Part shown: positions 1-9,470 of the stretch, in pieces | Layout of the letters: the number at the start of each line of letters is the position of its first letter | Position numbering within the stretch: the stretch's first letter is position 1 | Origin: Comamonadaceae bacterium | GTDB taxonomy: Bacteria; Pseudomonadota; Gammaproteobacteria; Burkholderiales; Burkholderiaceae_C | Assembly (NCBI GenBank): GCA_030602185.1 | Contig: JAUWAE010000005.1 | Span: forward strand, 1-40,676 | DNA length: 40,676 nt | Reading direction: 5' to 3' | The notes under the pieces: generated by a model | Database searches by the model: none | Seen by the model: the letters and a program-made list of their open reading frames with translations, nothing else | Told to the model about the DNA's origin: nothing | Program-made: the position numbers and the translations under genes

Positions 1-238
1 GGTTGCCAACCGCGCCCATCGACACCCTCGCCCTGGACCGGCTGGTCACCTGCCACACCCTGGGCGGCGCCCCCCGCCCCGCACTGCAGGCCGACCGCCT
101 GCACGGCATGCTCACGGGCTACATCGACCTGGTGTTCGAACACGGCGGCCGCTACTACGTGGCCGATTACAAGTCCAACTGGCTGGGCCCCCACGGCAGC
201 GCCTACACCACCGAGGCCCTGCGCCAGGCGGTGGTGAG
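1..238 (+). pseudogene. recB: RecB nuclease-domain fragment, inverted relative to the rest of recB
   Basis: Read on the plus strand from base 3, this translates as the start of the RecB C-terminal nuclease domain. Visible are the GYIDLVF block (first catalytic Asp), then YYVADYKSNWLG (second catalytic Asp and Lys), then [13 protein letters not shown]. In RecB proteins this block follows the helicase region on the same strand, but here the helicase region is on the minus strand and stops at the same place. After about base 238 the frame becomes antisense to recB and carries no protein homology I recognise. Base 1 is already inside the domain, so the fragment is cut by the window edge. The switch lies in GGCGGTGGTGAGCC (about 227-240). 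It could be a real small inversion or a chimeric contig end. The identity of the domain is clear; the cause of the inversion is not. Confidence 0.8.
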
Positions 239-3200
239 CCAGCCGTGCAGCCAGGAGGTGAGCGGGTCTATCCAGTGGGCCCAGTCGCTCGCCTGGCAGC
301 GCCGGGCGACCTGGTCGCGCAGGCCCGTGGGGTCGTGGGCCACGGCCGCGAAGCCTTGCTGGGCGCACCATTCGAGCAGGTCGTGCAGCAGCGTGCCGGC
401 CGAGGCGCCGCGCGGGAAGGCGTGCGGGCTGTCGGGCTCGGGCCGACCATCGGCAGGTGCGTCGGTCGGGCTGGTGCCCGTGATTTCCCGCAGGCGGTCC
501 TGCAAAAGCGTGTCGGGGGCGTCTGCGGCCGTTTGGTCGGGTGCTGCGGTGGCTTCATCGGCGATGCGCAGGGCCGAATAGCTGGCAATCCACCAGCGGG
601 GGCGAGGCTGACCCCGGTAGGTCCGGCACTGGCCGCGGGTGGGGGCTTCGGCCGGGGCTTCCCAGCGCTCGGTGGTGGGCATGGGCGCCGCGGTGACGGT
701 GCCAGTGGGGCCGGCGAGGCGTTCGGCGAGCGGGGTGGGCCAGTCGTGCAGCGCGATGGGTTGGCCCGCACCGATCAGGTAGCCCAGGGCGCTGCGGTGC
801 AGGTCGTCCAGCGGCGCCACGCCGACCCAGGTCGCGTGGCGGGCCCGGGTGAGTGCCACGTAGAGCTTGCGCAGGTCTTCGCCCAGGCGCTCGGCATCGG
901 CCTGCTGGGCGGCCCGCGCACGCTCGTCGGCGCTGCCGCCCAGGGTCAGGCGGGCACGGCCCTCGGTGTCGTGCCAGCGCAGCACCGTCTGGTCGGGTTC
1001 CACCGGCCGGTGGTGGGTGGCGAAGGGGTAGAACACCAGCGGGTACTCCAGCCCCTTGGATTTGTGGACGGTGATGACCTGGACCCGGTCGGCGTCGCTT
1101 TCGAGCCGGATCTGGGGGGCGTCGCCGCTGCGCCCGAGTGCGGCGAGGCGTCGCTCCTCGGCCAAGTGGCGCACCAGGGCGTGCTCGCCGTCCAGCACGG
1201 TGCTGGCGTCCTGCAGCAGCTCGGCGAGGTGGAGCAGGTCGGTGAGGGTGCGCTCGCCTTCGGCCGCTGCGTCCGCGGCCAGCAGCCGGGCGGGCACGTC
1301 AAAGTCGTGCAGCAGTTCGCGCAGCATGGGCAGCACACCGCGCTGGCGCCAGGTGCTGTGGTAGCGGCGGAAGCGCAGCACGGCGGTGTCCCAGGCGTCT
1401 TCGTCGTGGCGCATGCGGTCCAGGGTGGCCCAGTCGAGGGCCAGCACGGCGGTGCCGAGCGCGGCGCGCAGGGCGCGCGGGTCGTCGGGCTGGGCGCAGG
1501 CTTGCAGCCAGTGCTGCAGGTCCTCGGCCACCGCGCTGCGGTAAACCGACTCGCGGTCCGACAGGTAGACGCTGCGCACCCCCCGATGGGCCAGCGCGGC
1601 CCGGATGGCGTCGGCTTCGCGGCGGCTGTTGACCAGCACGGCCATGTCGGATGGCCGCAGTGCGCGCCAGTGGGGCGGGCTGCCCTCGGTGGCAAAGCCG
1701 GCCGTTGGGCGTTGCAGCAGGCCAACCATTTCGGTGGCGCAGGCCTCGGCCATCTGCCGCAGGGCGGCGTCGCGGCCCAGGGGCTTGCCCTCGGGGGCGG
1801 GCAGGTGCCACAGCGTGAGTGGGCCAACCGGGCTGGGCGCCTCGGGACCGTCGGGGCACCAGCGGGTGCGTGGCCCGGCCGCCTGGGCAGGCTCGAACGG
1901 GACCGGGTTGTCGCCCGCCGGGTTGCGGAAACCGAAGGCGCCCTGGCCCGCCGCGCGGGTTTCGGCCTGTTGGAAGCAGTGGTTCACTGCGGCGACCAGG
2001 GCAGCGTCGGAGCGGAAGTTGGTGTCCAGCGTGTACAGGCGGCCGGCGCAGGCGCGGCGGGCCTGCAGGTAGGTGTAGATGTCGGCCCCACGGAAAGCGT
2101 AAATGGCCTGTTTGGGGTCGCCGATGAGCACCAGCCCGGTTTCGGGGGCGGGCTCGGCCACGTGGTAGACGCGGTCGAAGATGCGGTACTGGACCGGGTC
2201 GGTGTCCTGGAATTCGTCGATCAGGGCGACCGGGAACTGCTGGCGCAGGGTGGCGGCCAGCGCCTCGCCCGCCGGGCCGTGCAGGGCGTGGTCGAGCCGC
2301 TGCAGCACGTCGTCAAAGCCGAGTTGGGCACGGCGGGCCTGGGCTTGCTGGAAGCGCTGCTGCACCCAGCGCGCGGCATGTTGCAGCAGGCTGGAATGGG
2401 CGTTGGGCAGGGCGGCCAGAGCGCCCGGCAAGGCGGCCAGCGCATGCAGGGCGGGGTGGTCGGGGCAGTCGGCCGGGTCGAGGTACACCTCGGCCAGCCC
2501 TGTGGGGGTCAGCCGCTCCCAGCCGGTGTTGAGTGCGGGGGGCTCCTTTGCGTCGGGGTCGATGGCCCAGGCGTGCAGCCGGTCCAGCCAGGGGCCGTAA
2601 TACTGGGGGCGAAACTTGCGGCCGTTGACCCGCTTGGCATCGGCCTCGAAGCGCTCGCGCAGCTCGGCCACCCAGGCGGGCCAGGGCGCCTTGAGCTCGG
2701 CCAGGGCGGCCTGGCGCTGGTCCAGGGCACTCTGCAGCAGGGCCTGGGGCGGCGGGGTGTCGACGGGCAGGTCGGCGGTGTGGGGCAGCAGGTCGCGCAC
2801 GGCGCGCAGCAGGTCGTCGGGGCCGCGCCACCAGCGCAGCACCTCGCGCGCCAAGCCCTCGGGCAGCGGGGCATAAAAGGTGCGCCAGGCGTCGCGTGCC
2901 ACCTCGGCCAGCAGTTCGCTGGGGTCGGTTTCCAGGGTCTGCCGGAACAGGGTGTTGCCGTCGAAGGCGTGCTCGCGCAGCATGCGCAGGCACCACCCGT
3001 GGATGGTGGCGATTGCGGCCTGATCCATCCACTCCGCGGCGAGTTGCAGCCGGCTGGCGAGGCGCGGCCAGTCGTCGGCAGGGTAGTCGGCCCGCAGCTG
3101 GTAGAGGGCCTGCAGGTCGCCAGCGGCATCGGGTGGGGTGGCGGGGGCGCGGAACACTTCGGCGGCTTGGGCCAGGCGGCGGCGGATGCGGGTGCGCAGC

Positions 3201-3415
3201 TCCTGGGTGGCGGCTTCGGTGAAGGTCACGACGAGGATGTCGGGCGGCAGCAGGGCGCGTGCAAAGCCGTTTGGATCGTCTGCGGCGCGTGGGCCGAGCA
3301 CCAGCCGCACGTACAGCATGGCGATGGTCCAGGTCTTGCCGGTGCCGGCGCTGGCCTCGATGAGGCGGCTGCCGTGCAGGGGGAAGGTGCGGACGTCCAG
3401 GCGGGGCGTGCTCAT
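203..3415 (-). CDS. recB: RecB, exodeoxyribonuclease V beta subunit (helicase part; C-terminus lost at inversion junction)
   Basis: RecB is the 3'-5' helicase and nuclease subunit of RecBCD, which processes double-strand ends for recombination. Helicase motifs are in order: Walker A ASAGTGKT (residues 21-28), DEFQDTD (Walker B), [29 protein letters not shown] and LYVALTRAR. The ATG at 3415 overlaps the recC stop (ATGA), and the following residues match a normal RecB N-terminus; the longer open frame upstream lies over recC. Native sequence runs to about GWLTTA near base 230. The frame then crosses into the inverted nuclease segment, adds WRRASVV and stops at 203, giving about 1070 residues instead of roughly 1200. 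As assembled the protein would lack its nuclease domain. recD would be expected further left, outside the window. Confidence 0.88.
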   Translation of the reverse strand: MSTPRLDVRTFPLHGSRLIEASAGTGKTWTIAMLYVRLVLGPRAADDPNGFARALLPPDILVVTFTEAATQELRTRIRRRLAQAAEVFRAPATPPDAAGDLQALYQLRADYPADDWPRLASRLQLAAEWMDQAAIATIHGWCLRMLREHAFDGNTLFRQTLETDPSELLAEVARDAWRTFYAPLPEGLAREVLRWWRGPDDLLRAVRDLLPHTADLPVDTPPPQALLQSALDQRQAALAELKAPWPAWVAELRERFEADAKRVNGRKFRPQYYGPWLDRLHAWAIDPDAKEPPALNTGWERLTPTGLAEVYLDPADCPDHPALHALAALPGALAALPNAHSSLLQHAARWVQQRFQQAQARRAQLGFDDVLQRLDHALHGPAGEALAATLRQQFPVALIDEFQDTDPVQYRIFDRVYHVAEPAPETGLVLIGDPKQAIYAFRGADIYTYLQARRACAGRLYTLDTNFRSDAALVAAVNHCFQQAETRAAGQGAFGFRNPAGDNPVPFEPAQAAGPRTRWCPDGPEAPSPVGPLTLWHLPAPEGKPLGRDAALRQMAEACATEMVGLLQRPTAGFATEGSPPHWRALRPSDMAVLVNSRREADAIRAALAHRGVRSVYLSDRESVYRSAVAEDLQHWLQACAQPDDPRALRAALGTAVLALDWATLDRMRHDEDAWDTAVLRFRRYHSTWRQRGVLPMLRELLHDFDVPARLLAADAAAEGERTLTDLLHLAELLQDASTVLDGEHALVRHLAEERRLAALGRSGDAPQIRLESDADRVQVITVHKSKGLEYPLVFYPFATHHRPVEPDQTVLRWHDTEGRARLTLGGSADERARAAQQADAERLGEDLRKLYVALTRARHATWVGVAPLDDLHRSALGYLIGAGQPIALHDWPTPLAERLAGPTGTVTAAPMPTTERWEAPAEAPTRGQCRTYRGQPRPRWWIASYSALRIADEATAAPDQTAADAPDTLLQDRLREITGTSPTDAPADGRPEPDSPHAFPRGASAGTLLHDLLEWCAQQGFAAVAHDPTGLRDQVARRCQASDWAHWIDPLTSWLHGWLTTAWRRASVV

Positions 3416-6400
3416 GCCTGCCCCTCTTTCGGCGTGCTGCGCCGGCTGACCGGGATGGCTTGCCACAGCGGGCGCAGCAGCTGTTCGGTCCAGTGGCGGA
3501 AGGGGCTGGCCTCGTGGGCCAACTCGGGTGGGCCGAGCAGGTCGCGCGCCGTGGGGTAGGCGCGGCGCAAATAGGGGTTGTGCGCCCATTCGCCGCCGCC
3601 GCCCGCAGGGGCCAGCGCGTCGTGGGCGGCCTGCCAGGCACGCGCGGCGTCGTCGGGCGCGCGGCCCTGGGCCCGCAGCCACGCGAAACCGGCTTTGGCC
3701 GACAGGGGCAGCGGTGCCTGCATGCCGTACTGCCATGCCTCCAGCAGCGCCTGCCAATGCCTGGTCGCCTCGGCCAGCGGCAGCGCCGCGAGTGTGATTT
3801 CCCCCGCATGGCTGAGGATGCGGGTGGTCATGGGGCCGACCGCCAGGTGACCGGCCAGGTGCGCCACCCAGTGCGCAATGACGCGGTGGGGTCGGTACTG
3901 CTGGGAGCGGCCATCGGTGAGCGCGCTGACTTCCAGCACGACGCGGCCGGTTTCGCCAGCGGTGTTGTGGCGCAGGTCGTCGAGCCGGTCCAGCACGGCC
4001 ACGGGTAGGCCGCTGGCCATGCCTGCCCAGTCCAGTGTGGCGCTGAAGGTGTCTGGCCAGTCGGCCAGGGCCTGCGCGTAGGTGGCCAGCAGGTCGGGCA
4101 GCGGCTCGGCCAGCGACTCCCGTTGCGCCTGGCCAAATCCCCCGGCGGCAAGTTCACCACGGCGCTGCATGGCATCCAGCCGTGCCGACAGCCGTTGCGA
4201 CAGGTGGGCCGGCGACGCTTCGCCGCGGGGGACTGCCTGGGCCAGGTCCTGCAGCAGCTCGCGGTGCAGCCGCCAGCGGTCCAGCCCGTCCAGGTCGAAC
4301 GGTTCGTGTTCGGCCAGTGTCGGGTCGTCCAGGGCCAGCGTCACGCCGAGCCGGCGCCGAAAGAACGCTTTCACCGGGTCTTGCAGGAATTCGGTGAGCT
4401 CGGCCAGCGTGAGGGGTTCTTCGCGGGCCAGGGGCGGCAGGGGGGTGGTCGAGGTGGTAGCCGGTGCCCCCGGGCGGCGCCATTCGTGGGCGTAGGTGAA
4501 CCAGGGGGTATCCCCGGCGGGTGTGTGGTGGGTGCCGAAGTACGCAGGGCTGAAGGGCTGCAGCCGGTGCTCGGTGGTGAGTGCGGCCAGCAGGTCGCCA
4601 CCCCCGTCGAGCCGCCAGCCGCTGGCCAGATGGTCGCGCAGCTGGTGGATCAGCACCGAGGGCGCGCGCTCGGTGTTGTCGGTGATGCTGCGCCCGACCC
4701 ACGAGACGTAAAGCCGTTCGCGCGCCGACAGCAGGGCTTCGAGCAGCATGTAGTGGTCGTCGCTGCGGCGCGAGCGGTCGCCAGGCCGGTAGTGGCGCGC
4801 CATGAAGTCGAAATCCTGCGGTGTGTGCGGGCGTGGGTAGGCGCCGTCGTTCATGCCCAGCAGGCACACGTGCCGGAACGGGATGGCTCGCATCGGCATG
4901 AGGGTGGCGAAGGTGACGGCGCCGCCAAAGAAGCGCTGCGACAGGTTTGGGGTTTCGGCCGCGTTCAGCCAGTGGTCGGCGGCCACCGCCAGGGGCAGGG
5001 GGCTGTGGAGCCGGGCCTCCTCGCAGATGGCCTGCCACTGTTCCAGCGCGCCGTCGAGCCGCAGCAGGGTGAGTGCGTCGCGGCTGGCGCGTTCCGGGTC
5101 GTCGGGCGTGGCCGGGTCGAAAAAGGCCCGCAGCAGGGCCCGGAAGCGATCGCACCAGTCGGGCACGGTGGCGGGGGTGGACAACGTGTGCCAGGCGTGC
5201 TCCAGCGCGTCGAGCAGTTGCACCAGCGAGCCCAGCAGGGTGGCTTCAAGGCCGCCCACTTCGTCGTACGGCTCGATCCCCTGCCAGGCACCGCCGGCTG
5301 GCCCCACCGCGTAGCCCAGGAGCATGCGGCGCAGGCCGAAGCGCCAGGTGTGGGGGGCTTCAGGATCTGGCGGCTCGGGCAGGTCGAGGCCGGCGCGGTG
5401 GGCCGCGTGCAGGCCCCAGCGGACATTGGCACCGCGGATCCAGCGCTGCAGCCAGGGCAGGTCGGCAGCGGAGATGCCGAAACGCTGGGCCAGCGCGGGC
5501 ACGTCCAGCAGGTCGAGCAGTTCGCTGGCGCTCAGTCGCGCCTGGGGCAGGCCCAGCAAGGTGCGCAGCGCCTTGAGCAGTGGGTCGGTGGCCTGCTGGC
5601 CCTGGTCCACCACCCGGAAGGGCAGGTGACGCGGGTCGTCGGCACCACGCCGGCCGAACACCGCCTGCACGGCGGCTGCGTAGCCGGCGATGTCGGGCAC
5701 CATGACGATGACATCACGGGGCTGCAGGGTCGGGTCGGCCTCGAAGGCGGCCAGCAGCTGGTCGTGCAGCACCTCCACCTCGCGCTGGGGGCTGTGTGCG
5801 ATGTGGAACCGTACCGAGGCGTCGGCCGCAGGCTGGACCGGCGGCCAGACGTCGCGCGTCTCGTGCAGCGGCCGCAGCTCCAGGATGTCGTCCTGCAGTT
5901 GCTGCAGCAAGGTGGTGGTGCCCGGCGAGGTGAACAGCTCGGTGGCGCGGCCGATGGCCTGGAATCCGCGCTGGTGCCGGGCCAGGGTGGCCGCGTCGTC
6001 GTGCTCGGCCAGCAGGCCGATGAAGTCTCGCCCCTGCTTGCCCCAGGCCGCCAGCAGGGGGTGGGCGTGCTGGTGTAGCTGCTCGGGGTCGATCGAGGCG
6101 GGTGTGCCTGGCCGGCGCGCCTGCCGCCCACGGCCCTGGTGCAGGCTGCGCAGCAGGTCGTGGTCGGACACGATGTCGGCCCAGTGGTGGCGGCAGGGGT
6201 TGTGCACACACACCAGCACCTGGCACCACTGCGCCAGCGCGGCCAGTACTTCCAGGGATTGCCGCGGCAGTGCTGAGATGCCGAACACGATGAGCCGGCG
6301 CGGCAGGTCCTGTGGCTGCTCGGGCGGACGGCCCTGCTGCACCTGCGCCAGGAACGCGTCGTGCACCGCCGCCCGGCCAGGGCGCGGGCCCGCGGCGGCT

Positions 6401-7026
6401 GCGTCCTGCGCCACGTCGGCCAGCAGGGCGCGCCACAGCGCCGGTTGCCACTCCTGCCCCGCGGGCAGGGGGCGTGGCTGGTCCCGGGCGTCGAGCAGCA
6501 CGTCTTGGCCTTGCGCCCAGGCCCGCAGCCAGTCGGCCCGGTAGACTTGGTATTGGTCGTAGAGGTCGGCCAGGCGTTCGGCCAGTTGGTGGCGGCGCCG
6601 GCCGTCGAGGTCGTTGTCGAGGTAGCGGCGCAGCGGCGCGTAAGCCGGCTCGTGGCCGCAATCCTCCAGCAGCCGTACCAGCCGCCAGAGCAACCGCGGT
6701 TTGTCGAATGGGGACTGTTCCGGCACCTGGGCCGGACCCAGCACGGCCCGGTAGGCTTGCCACAGGAACTGCGAGGGCAGCTGGAGGTCCAGCGCGGCAG
6801 CAATGCCACAACCGCCGGCGGCCACGGGCTCGGCCAGCGACAGCTTCAGCCATTGCGCCATGCCGTTGCTCTGCACCAGCACGGTCTCGTTTTCCAGCGG
6901 GGCGAGCGGGTAGCGGCCGATCCAGGCGACCACCAGGTCGCGCAGTGCCTCGGCCTGGTTGCCGTGCACCACGATCAAGCCCGTCGCCCATTCCGGTGGG
7001 CGGTCCGTCTCCCTGCTGCGGTTCAT
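3412..7026 (-). CDS. recC: RecC, exodeoxyribonuclease V gamma subunit
   Basis: RecC is the Chi-recognition subunit of RecBCD and holds the complex together; it is a helicase-like fold without active ATPase motifs. The 1204-residue product starts with a normal RecC N-terminal block (VHGNQAEALRDLVVAWI, then QSNGMAQWLKLSLAE and DLQLPSQFLWQAYRAVLG). It also contains HIAHSPQREVEVLHDQLL, PFRVVDQG and LPMRAIPFRHVCLLGMNDG (the last preceded by Met), all typical of the family. It is slightly longer than the E. coli protein (about 1120 residues). Its stop overlaps the recB start by 4 bases, so the two are translationally coupled. The ATG at 7026 is preceded by only about 43 bases before ggt, which lies upstream on the same strand. 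Confidence 0.93.
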   Translation of the reverse strand: MNRSRETDRPPEWATGLIVVHGNQAEALRDLVVAWIGRYPLAPLENETVLVQSNGMAQWLKLSLAEPVAAGGCGIAAALDLQLPSQFLWQAYRAVLGPAQVPEQSPFDKPRLLWRLVRLLEDCGHEPAYAPLRRYLDNDLDGRRRHQLAERLADLYDQYQVYRADWLRAWAQGQDVLLDARDQPRPLPAGQEWQPALWRALLADVAQDAAAAGPRPGRAAVHDAFLAQVQQGRPPEQPQDLPRRLIVFGISALPRQSLEVLAALAQWCQVLVCVHNPCRHHWADIVSDHDLLRSLHQGRGRQARRPGTPASIDPEQLHQHAHPLLAAWGKQGRDFIGLLAEHDDAATLARHQRGFQAIGRATELFTSPGTTTLLQQLQDDILELRPLHETRDVWPPVQPAADASVRFHIAHSPQREVEVLHDQLLAAFEADPTLQPRDVIVMVPDIAGYAAAVQAVFGRRGADDPRHLPFRVVDQGQQATDPLLKALRTLLGLPQARLSASELLDLLDVPALAQRFGISAADLPWLQRWIRGANVRWGLHAAHRAGLDLPEPPDPEAPHTWRFGLRRMLLGYAVGPAGGAWQGIEPYDEVGGLEATLLGSLVQLLDALEHAWHTLSTPATVPDWCDRFRALLRAFFDPATPDDPERASRDALTLLRLDGALEQWQAICEEARLHSPLPLAVAADHWLNAAETPNLSQRFFGGAVTFATLMPMRAIPFRHVCLLGMNDGAYPRPHTPQDFDFMARHYRPGDRSRRSDDHYMLLEALLSARERLYVSWVGRSITDNTERAPSVLIHQLRDHLASGWRLDGGGDLLAALTTEHRLQPFSPAYFGTHHTPAGDTPWFTYAHEWRRPGAPATTSTTPLPPLAREEPLTLAELTEFLQDPVKAFFRRRLGVTLALDDPTLAEHEPFDLDGLDRWRLHRELLQDLAQAVPRGEASPAHLSQRLSARLDAMQRRGELAAGGFGQAQRESLAEPLPDLLATYAQALADWPDTFSATLDWAGMASGLPVAVLDRLDDLRHNTAGETGRVVLEVSALTDGRSQQYRPHRVIAHWVAHLAGHLAVGPMTTRILSHAGEITLAALPLAEATRHWQALLEAWQYGMQAPLPLSAKAGFAWLRAQGRAPDDAARAWQAAHDALAPAGGGGEWAHNPYLRRAYPTARDLLGPPELAHEASPFRHWTEQLLRPLWQAIPVSRRSTPKEGQA

Positions 7027-7069
7027 GGGGTTCGATGGTAGCGAAGTTGATGCAGGCCTCGGCTCGGTG

Positions 7070-8857
7070 TCAGTCGCCGGCGACCGCGCCTTCGCGCCGG
7101 GGGTCGGCGCCGCCTTCCAGCCCGTGGGGCTGGCGTCGCAGCGCCTGCAGGCCGCTGGTCAGCGGCACCTCCTGCACCGTGTGCCCCAGCGCCCGCAGGC
7201 CCGAGGCCGTGGCCGGCGCAAAACGGCCTTGCTCCAGCAGCAATGGGCCACCGGTGGTGCCCAGGTTGGGGAGGTCGATGGCGGCCTGCGGTGTCAGCCC
7301 TTGCACCAGCATGCCGTGCAAGGCCTTGGCGGTGTAGTGGATGATCATGGCCCCGCCAGGGCTGCCGGTGCTCAGGACGAGCTCGCCGGTGGTGTCGTCG
7401 AACACCAGTGTCGGGGCCATGGACGATCGCGGCCGTTTGCCAGGCTCGACCCGGTTGGCGACGGGGCGCCCCTGGCGGTCGTGCGGCAGAAAGCTGAAAT
7501 CGGTGAGCTGGTTGTTGAGCAGGAAGCCGGCCACCAGGGTGCGCGTGCCGAAGGCGCTCTCGATGGTGGTGGTGAGGGCCACGGCATGGCCATCGGCGTC
7601 CACGACGCTCACGTGGCTGGTGCCGCGTTCCGGTTGTTCGGCCATGGGGGCCAAGGCGGTGGGTGTACTGCCAGGCCGCCCCGCGGGCGCGTCGGGCCGG
7701 GCGTGCGGGCCGATGAGCCGGACGCGCTCGCGCAGGTAGGCCGGCGCCAGCAAGCTGTGCCAGTCGCCGGCCGGCGGCGGGACGAAATCCGGGTCGGCCA
7801 GGTACAGGGCTCGGTCGGCAAAGGCCAGCCGCGCCGCCTCGGCGTAGGTGTGCAGCCAGGCCACGCTGCCCGGGTGGGCGGGTGTGGTCTCGGTGGCGGC
7901 TTGCAGCAGGCCCAAAATCTGCCCAACCGCAATGGCCCCCGAGCTGGGTGGCGGAAAGCCACAGACGCGGTAGCGCCGCTCGGGTGTGGGCAGCGGGTGG
8001 CAGAGGGCCGCCCGCACGCGGGGCTGGTAGCCGCGCAGGTCCTGCTCGTCGAGGGTGCCGGGCAGTTGCGGGTGACCCTGCACCGCCTGCGCGATGGCCG
8101 TGGCGATGTGCCCTTCGTGCAGCGCCCGGGCGCCGTCGCGGGCAATGTGCCGCAAGGTGTCGGCCAGGGCGGGGTTGCGCAGGCGGTGCCCCACGGGCCA
8201 GGCTTGCCCCTGGGCGTCGTAGTACAGCTGGCGCGCTGCGGGGTGGCTGCGCAGGTGGGGGTCCTGGTCGAGCAAGGTGTGCAGCCGGGGCGTGACGGCA
8301 AAGCCCTCGTCAGCCAGCCGGATCGCCGGCTCGACCAGCCGGGCCCAGGGCAGCCGGCCATGGCGCCGGTGCGCCAGTTCGAGCATGGCCACCGCACCTG
8401 GCACGCCCACCGCGCGCCCGCTGGTGACAGCGACGTCAAAGGGCAGCGGTCGCCCGTCGGGGCCCAGGAACAGCCGCTCGTCCACCCCGCGCGGGGCGGT
8501 TTCCCGGCCATCGTAAGCGTGCACCGTGCGGCCGTCGTGGACCAGCAGGAACGCACCACCGCCCAGCCCGCTCGATTGCGGCTCGACCACGCCCAGCACG
8601 AATTGCACCGCCACCGCCGCGTCCACCGCGTGGCCGCCGGCCCGCAGCACCGCGGCGCCCGCCTCGGCCGCCAGGGGGTGTGCGGCGGCCACGGCCTGCC
8701 GGTCGAACCGCCCGCCGTGCTGCTGGGTCAGCGCCGACGGGGCTTCAGGGGCGATCGCCGCGGCGTCGGGCAGTGGGGGCGGGTGGCTGCAAGCCACCAG
8801 CAGGGCGGCCAGCAGATTGGCCAAGAGCAGGCCGGGGATGTTGGACAATGTCTGCAC
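7070..8857 (-). CDS. ggt: Gamma-glutamyltransferase, lipoprotein type
   Basis: This enzyme cleaves the gamma-glutamyl bond of glutathione and related peptides, normally in the periplasm. The 595-residue precursor begins with a hydrophobic segment ending in the lipobox LVAC (Cys23), so it is probably a membrane-anchored lipoprotein. The substrate-binding block SSGLGGGAFLLVHDG is near residues 95-109. The family autoproteolysis site lies in ERGTSHVSVVD, making Thr413 the predicted catalytic N-terminal residue of the small subunit. PGKRPRSSMAPTLV and STGSPGGAMII complete the active site. It is divergent from greB, with about 45 bases between the start codons. Family assignment is secure; the physiological substrate is not shown by the sequence. 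Confidence 0.93.
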   Translation of the reverse strand: MQTLSNIPGLLLANLLAALLVACSHPPPLPDAAAIAPEAPSALTQQHGGRFDRQAVAAAHPLAAEAGAAVLRAGGHAVDAAVAVQFVLGVVEPQSSGLGGGAFLLVHDGRTVHAYDGRETAPRGVDERLFLGPDGRPLPFDVAVTSGRAVGVPGAVAMLELAHRRHGRLPWARLVEPAIRLADEGFAVTPRLHTLLDQDPHLRSHPAARQLYYDAQGQAWPVGHRLRNPALADTLRHIARDGARALHEGHIATAIAQAVQGHPQLPGTLDEQDLRGYQPRVRAALCHPLPTPERRYRVCGFPPPSSGAIAVGQILGLLQAATETTPAHPGSVAWLHTYAEAARLAFADRALYLADPDFVPPPAGDWHSLLAPAYLRERVRLIGPHARPDAPAGRPGSTPTALAPMAEQPERGTSHVSVVDADGHAVALTTTIESAFGTRTLVAGFLLNNQLTDFSFLPHDRQGRPVANRVEPGKRPRSSMAPTLVFDDTTGELVLSTGSPGGAMIIHYTAKALHGMLVQGLTPQAAIDLPNLGTTGGPLLLEQGRFAPATASGLRALGHTVQEVPLTSGLQALRRQPHGLEGGADPRREGAVAGD

Positions 8858-8902
8858 AGCGGATACGGTAACACGGTCCGCACCGATCGATCACGTGGAC
8901 CC

Positions 8903-9460
8903 ATGAGCAAAGCATTCACCAAGGAAACCGACGCCGACGACGATGACGACCTGCCCGGTGGCCCGGCCCTGCCGGCGGGTGGCAAGAACTACATGACACC
9001 GCAAGGCCATGCGCGCCTGCGGGCCGAGCTCATGCAGCTGCTGGACGTGGAGCGTCCCAAGGTGGTGGAGGTGGTGCACTGGGCGGCCAGCAATGGCGAT
9101 CGGTCCGAAAACGGCGACTACCTGTACGGCAAGAAGCGCCTGCGCGAGATCGACCGCCGCATCCGCTTCCTCACCAAGCGGCTGGACCAGGCGGTGGTGG
9201 TCGATGCCTCGGCCCACCACGGATCGGACCAGGTGTTTTTTGGTGCCACCGTGACCTACGCCCGGCAGGATGGCCACGAAACCACGGTCACCATCCTGGG
9301 CATCGACGAGGCCGACAGTGCCCAGGGACAGGTGAGCTGGGTGTCGCCGGTGGCCCAGGCGCTCCTCAAGGCACGGGTGGGCGACGAGGTGCGCTTGCGC
9401 ACCCCCGCTGGCTGGGACACGCTGGAAGTGCTGGAGGTGAGCTACCCCGCCCCGCAGTGA
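8903..9460 (+). CDS. greB: Transcription elongation factor GreB
   Basis: GreB rescues backtracked RNA polymerase by stimulating transcript cleavage through its coiled-coil N-terminal arm. The 185-residue product has an acidic N-terminal stretch (DADDDDD) followed by the Gre signature YMTPQGHARLRAEL, then SENGDYLYGKKRLREIDRRI. The basic coiled coil with ENGDYLYGKK is typical of GreB rather than GreA. The C-terminal FKBP-like domain runs from about residue 110 (FFGATVTYA) to the end. The ATG at 8903 was chosen because upstream sequence in this frame lies over ggt and recC and has no Gre similarity. It converges on spoT with a 10-base gap, an arrangement seen in related betaproteobacteria. Confidence 0.93.
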   Translation: MSKAFTKETDADDDDDLPGGPALPAGGKNYMTPQGHARLRAELMQLLDVERPKVVEVVHWAASNGDRSENGDYLYGKKRLREIDRRIRFLTKRLDQAVVVDASAHHGSDQVFFGATVTYARQDGHETTVTILGIDEADSAQGQVSWVSPVAQALLKARVGDEVRLRTPAGWDTLEVLEVSYPAPQ

Positions 9461-9467
9461 GGGCGGG
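9446..9467. terminator. GC hairpin between converging greB and spoT (possible terminator)
   Basis: CCCGCCC (9446-9452) pairs with GGGCGGG (9461-9467) around an 8-base loop that includes the greB stop codon. It lies exactly where two converging transcripts end. There is no T-run on either side, so intrinsic termination is uncertain. Confidence 0.3.
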
Positions 9468-9470
9468 CCG

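Noticed and set aside
3-581. Treating the plus-strand frame at the left end as a separate small nuclease gene
   Set aside because: The sequence is specifically RecB-like, begins mid-domain, and becomes antisense recB after about base 238, so it is a displaced part of recB rather than an independent gene.
245-3559. Very long plus-strand open frame (about 1100 codons) opposite recB
   Set aside because: It is Gly/Val/Gln-rich with no domain and mirrors recB codon positions; in GC-rich DNA the antisense frame of a real gene often stays open.
4123-6078. Long plus-strand open frame opposite recC
   Set aside because: Same shadow pattern; recC is unmistakable on the other strand.
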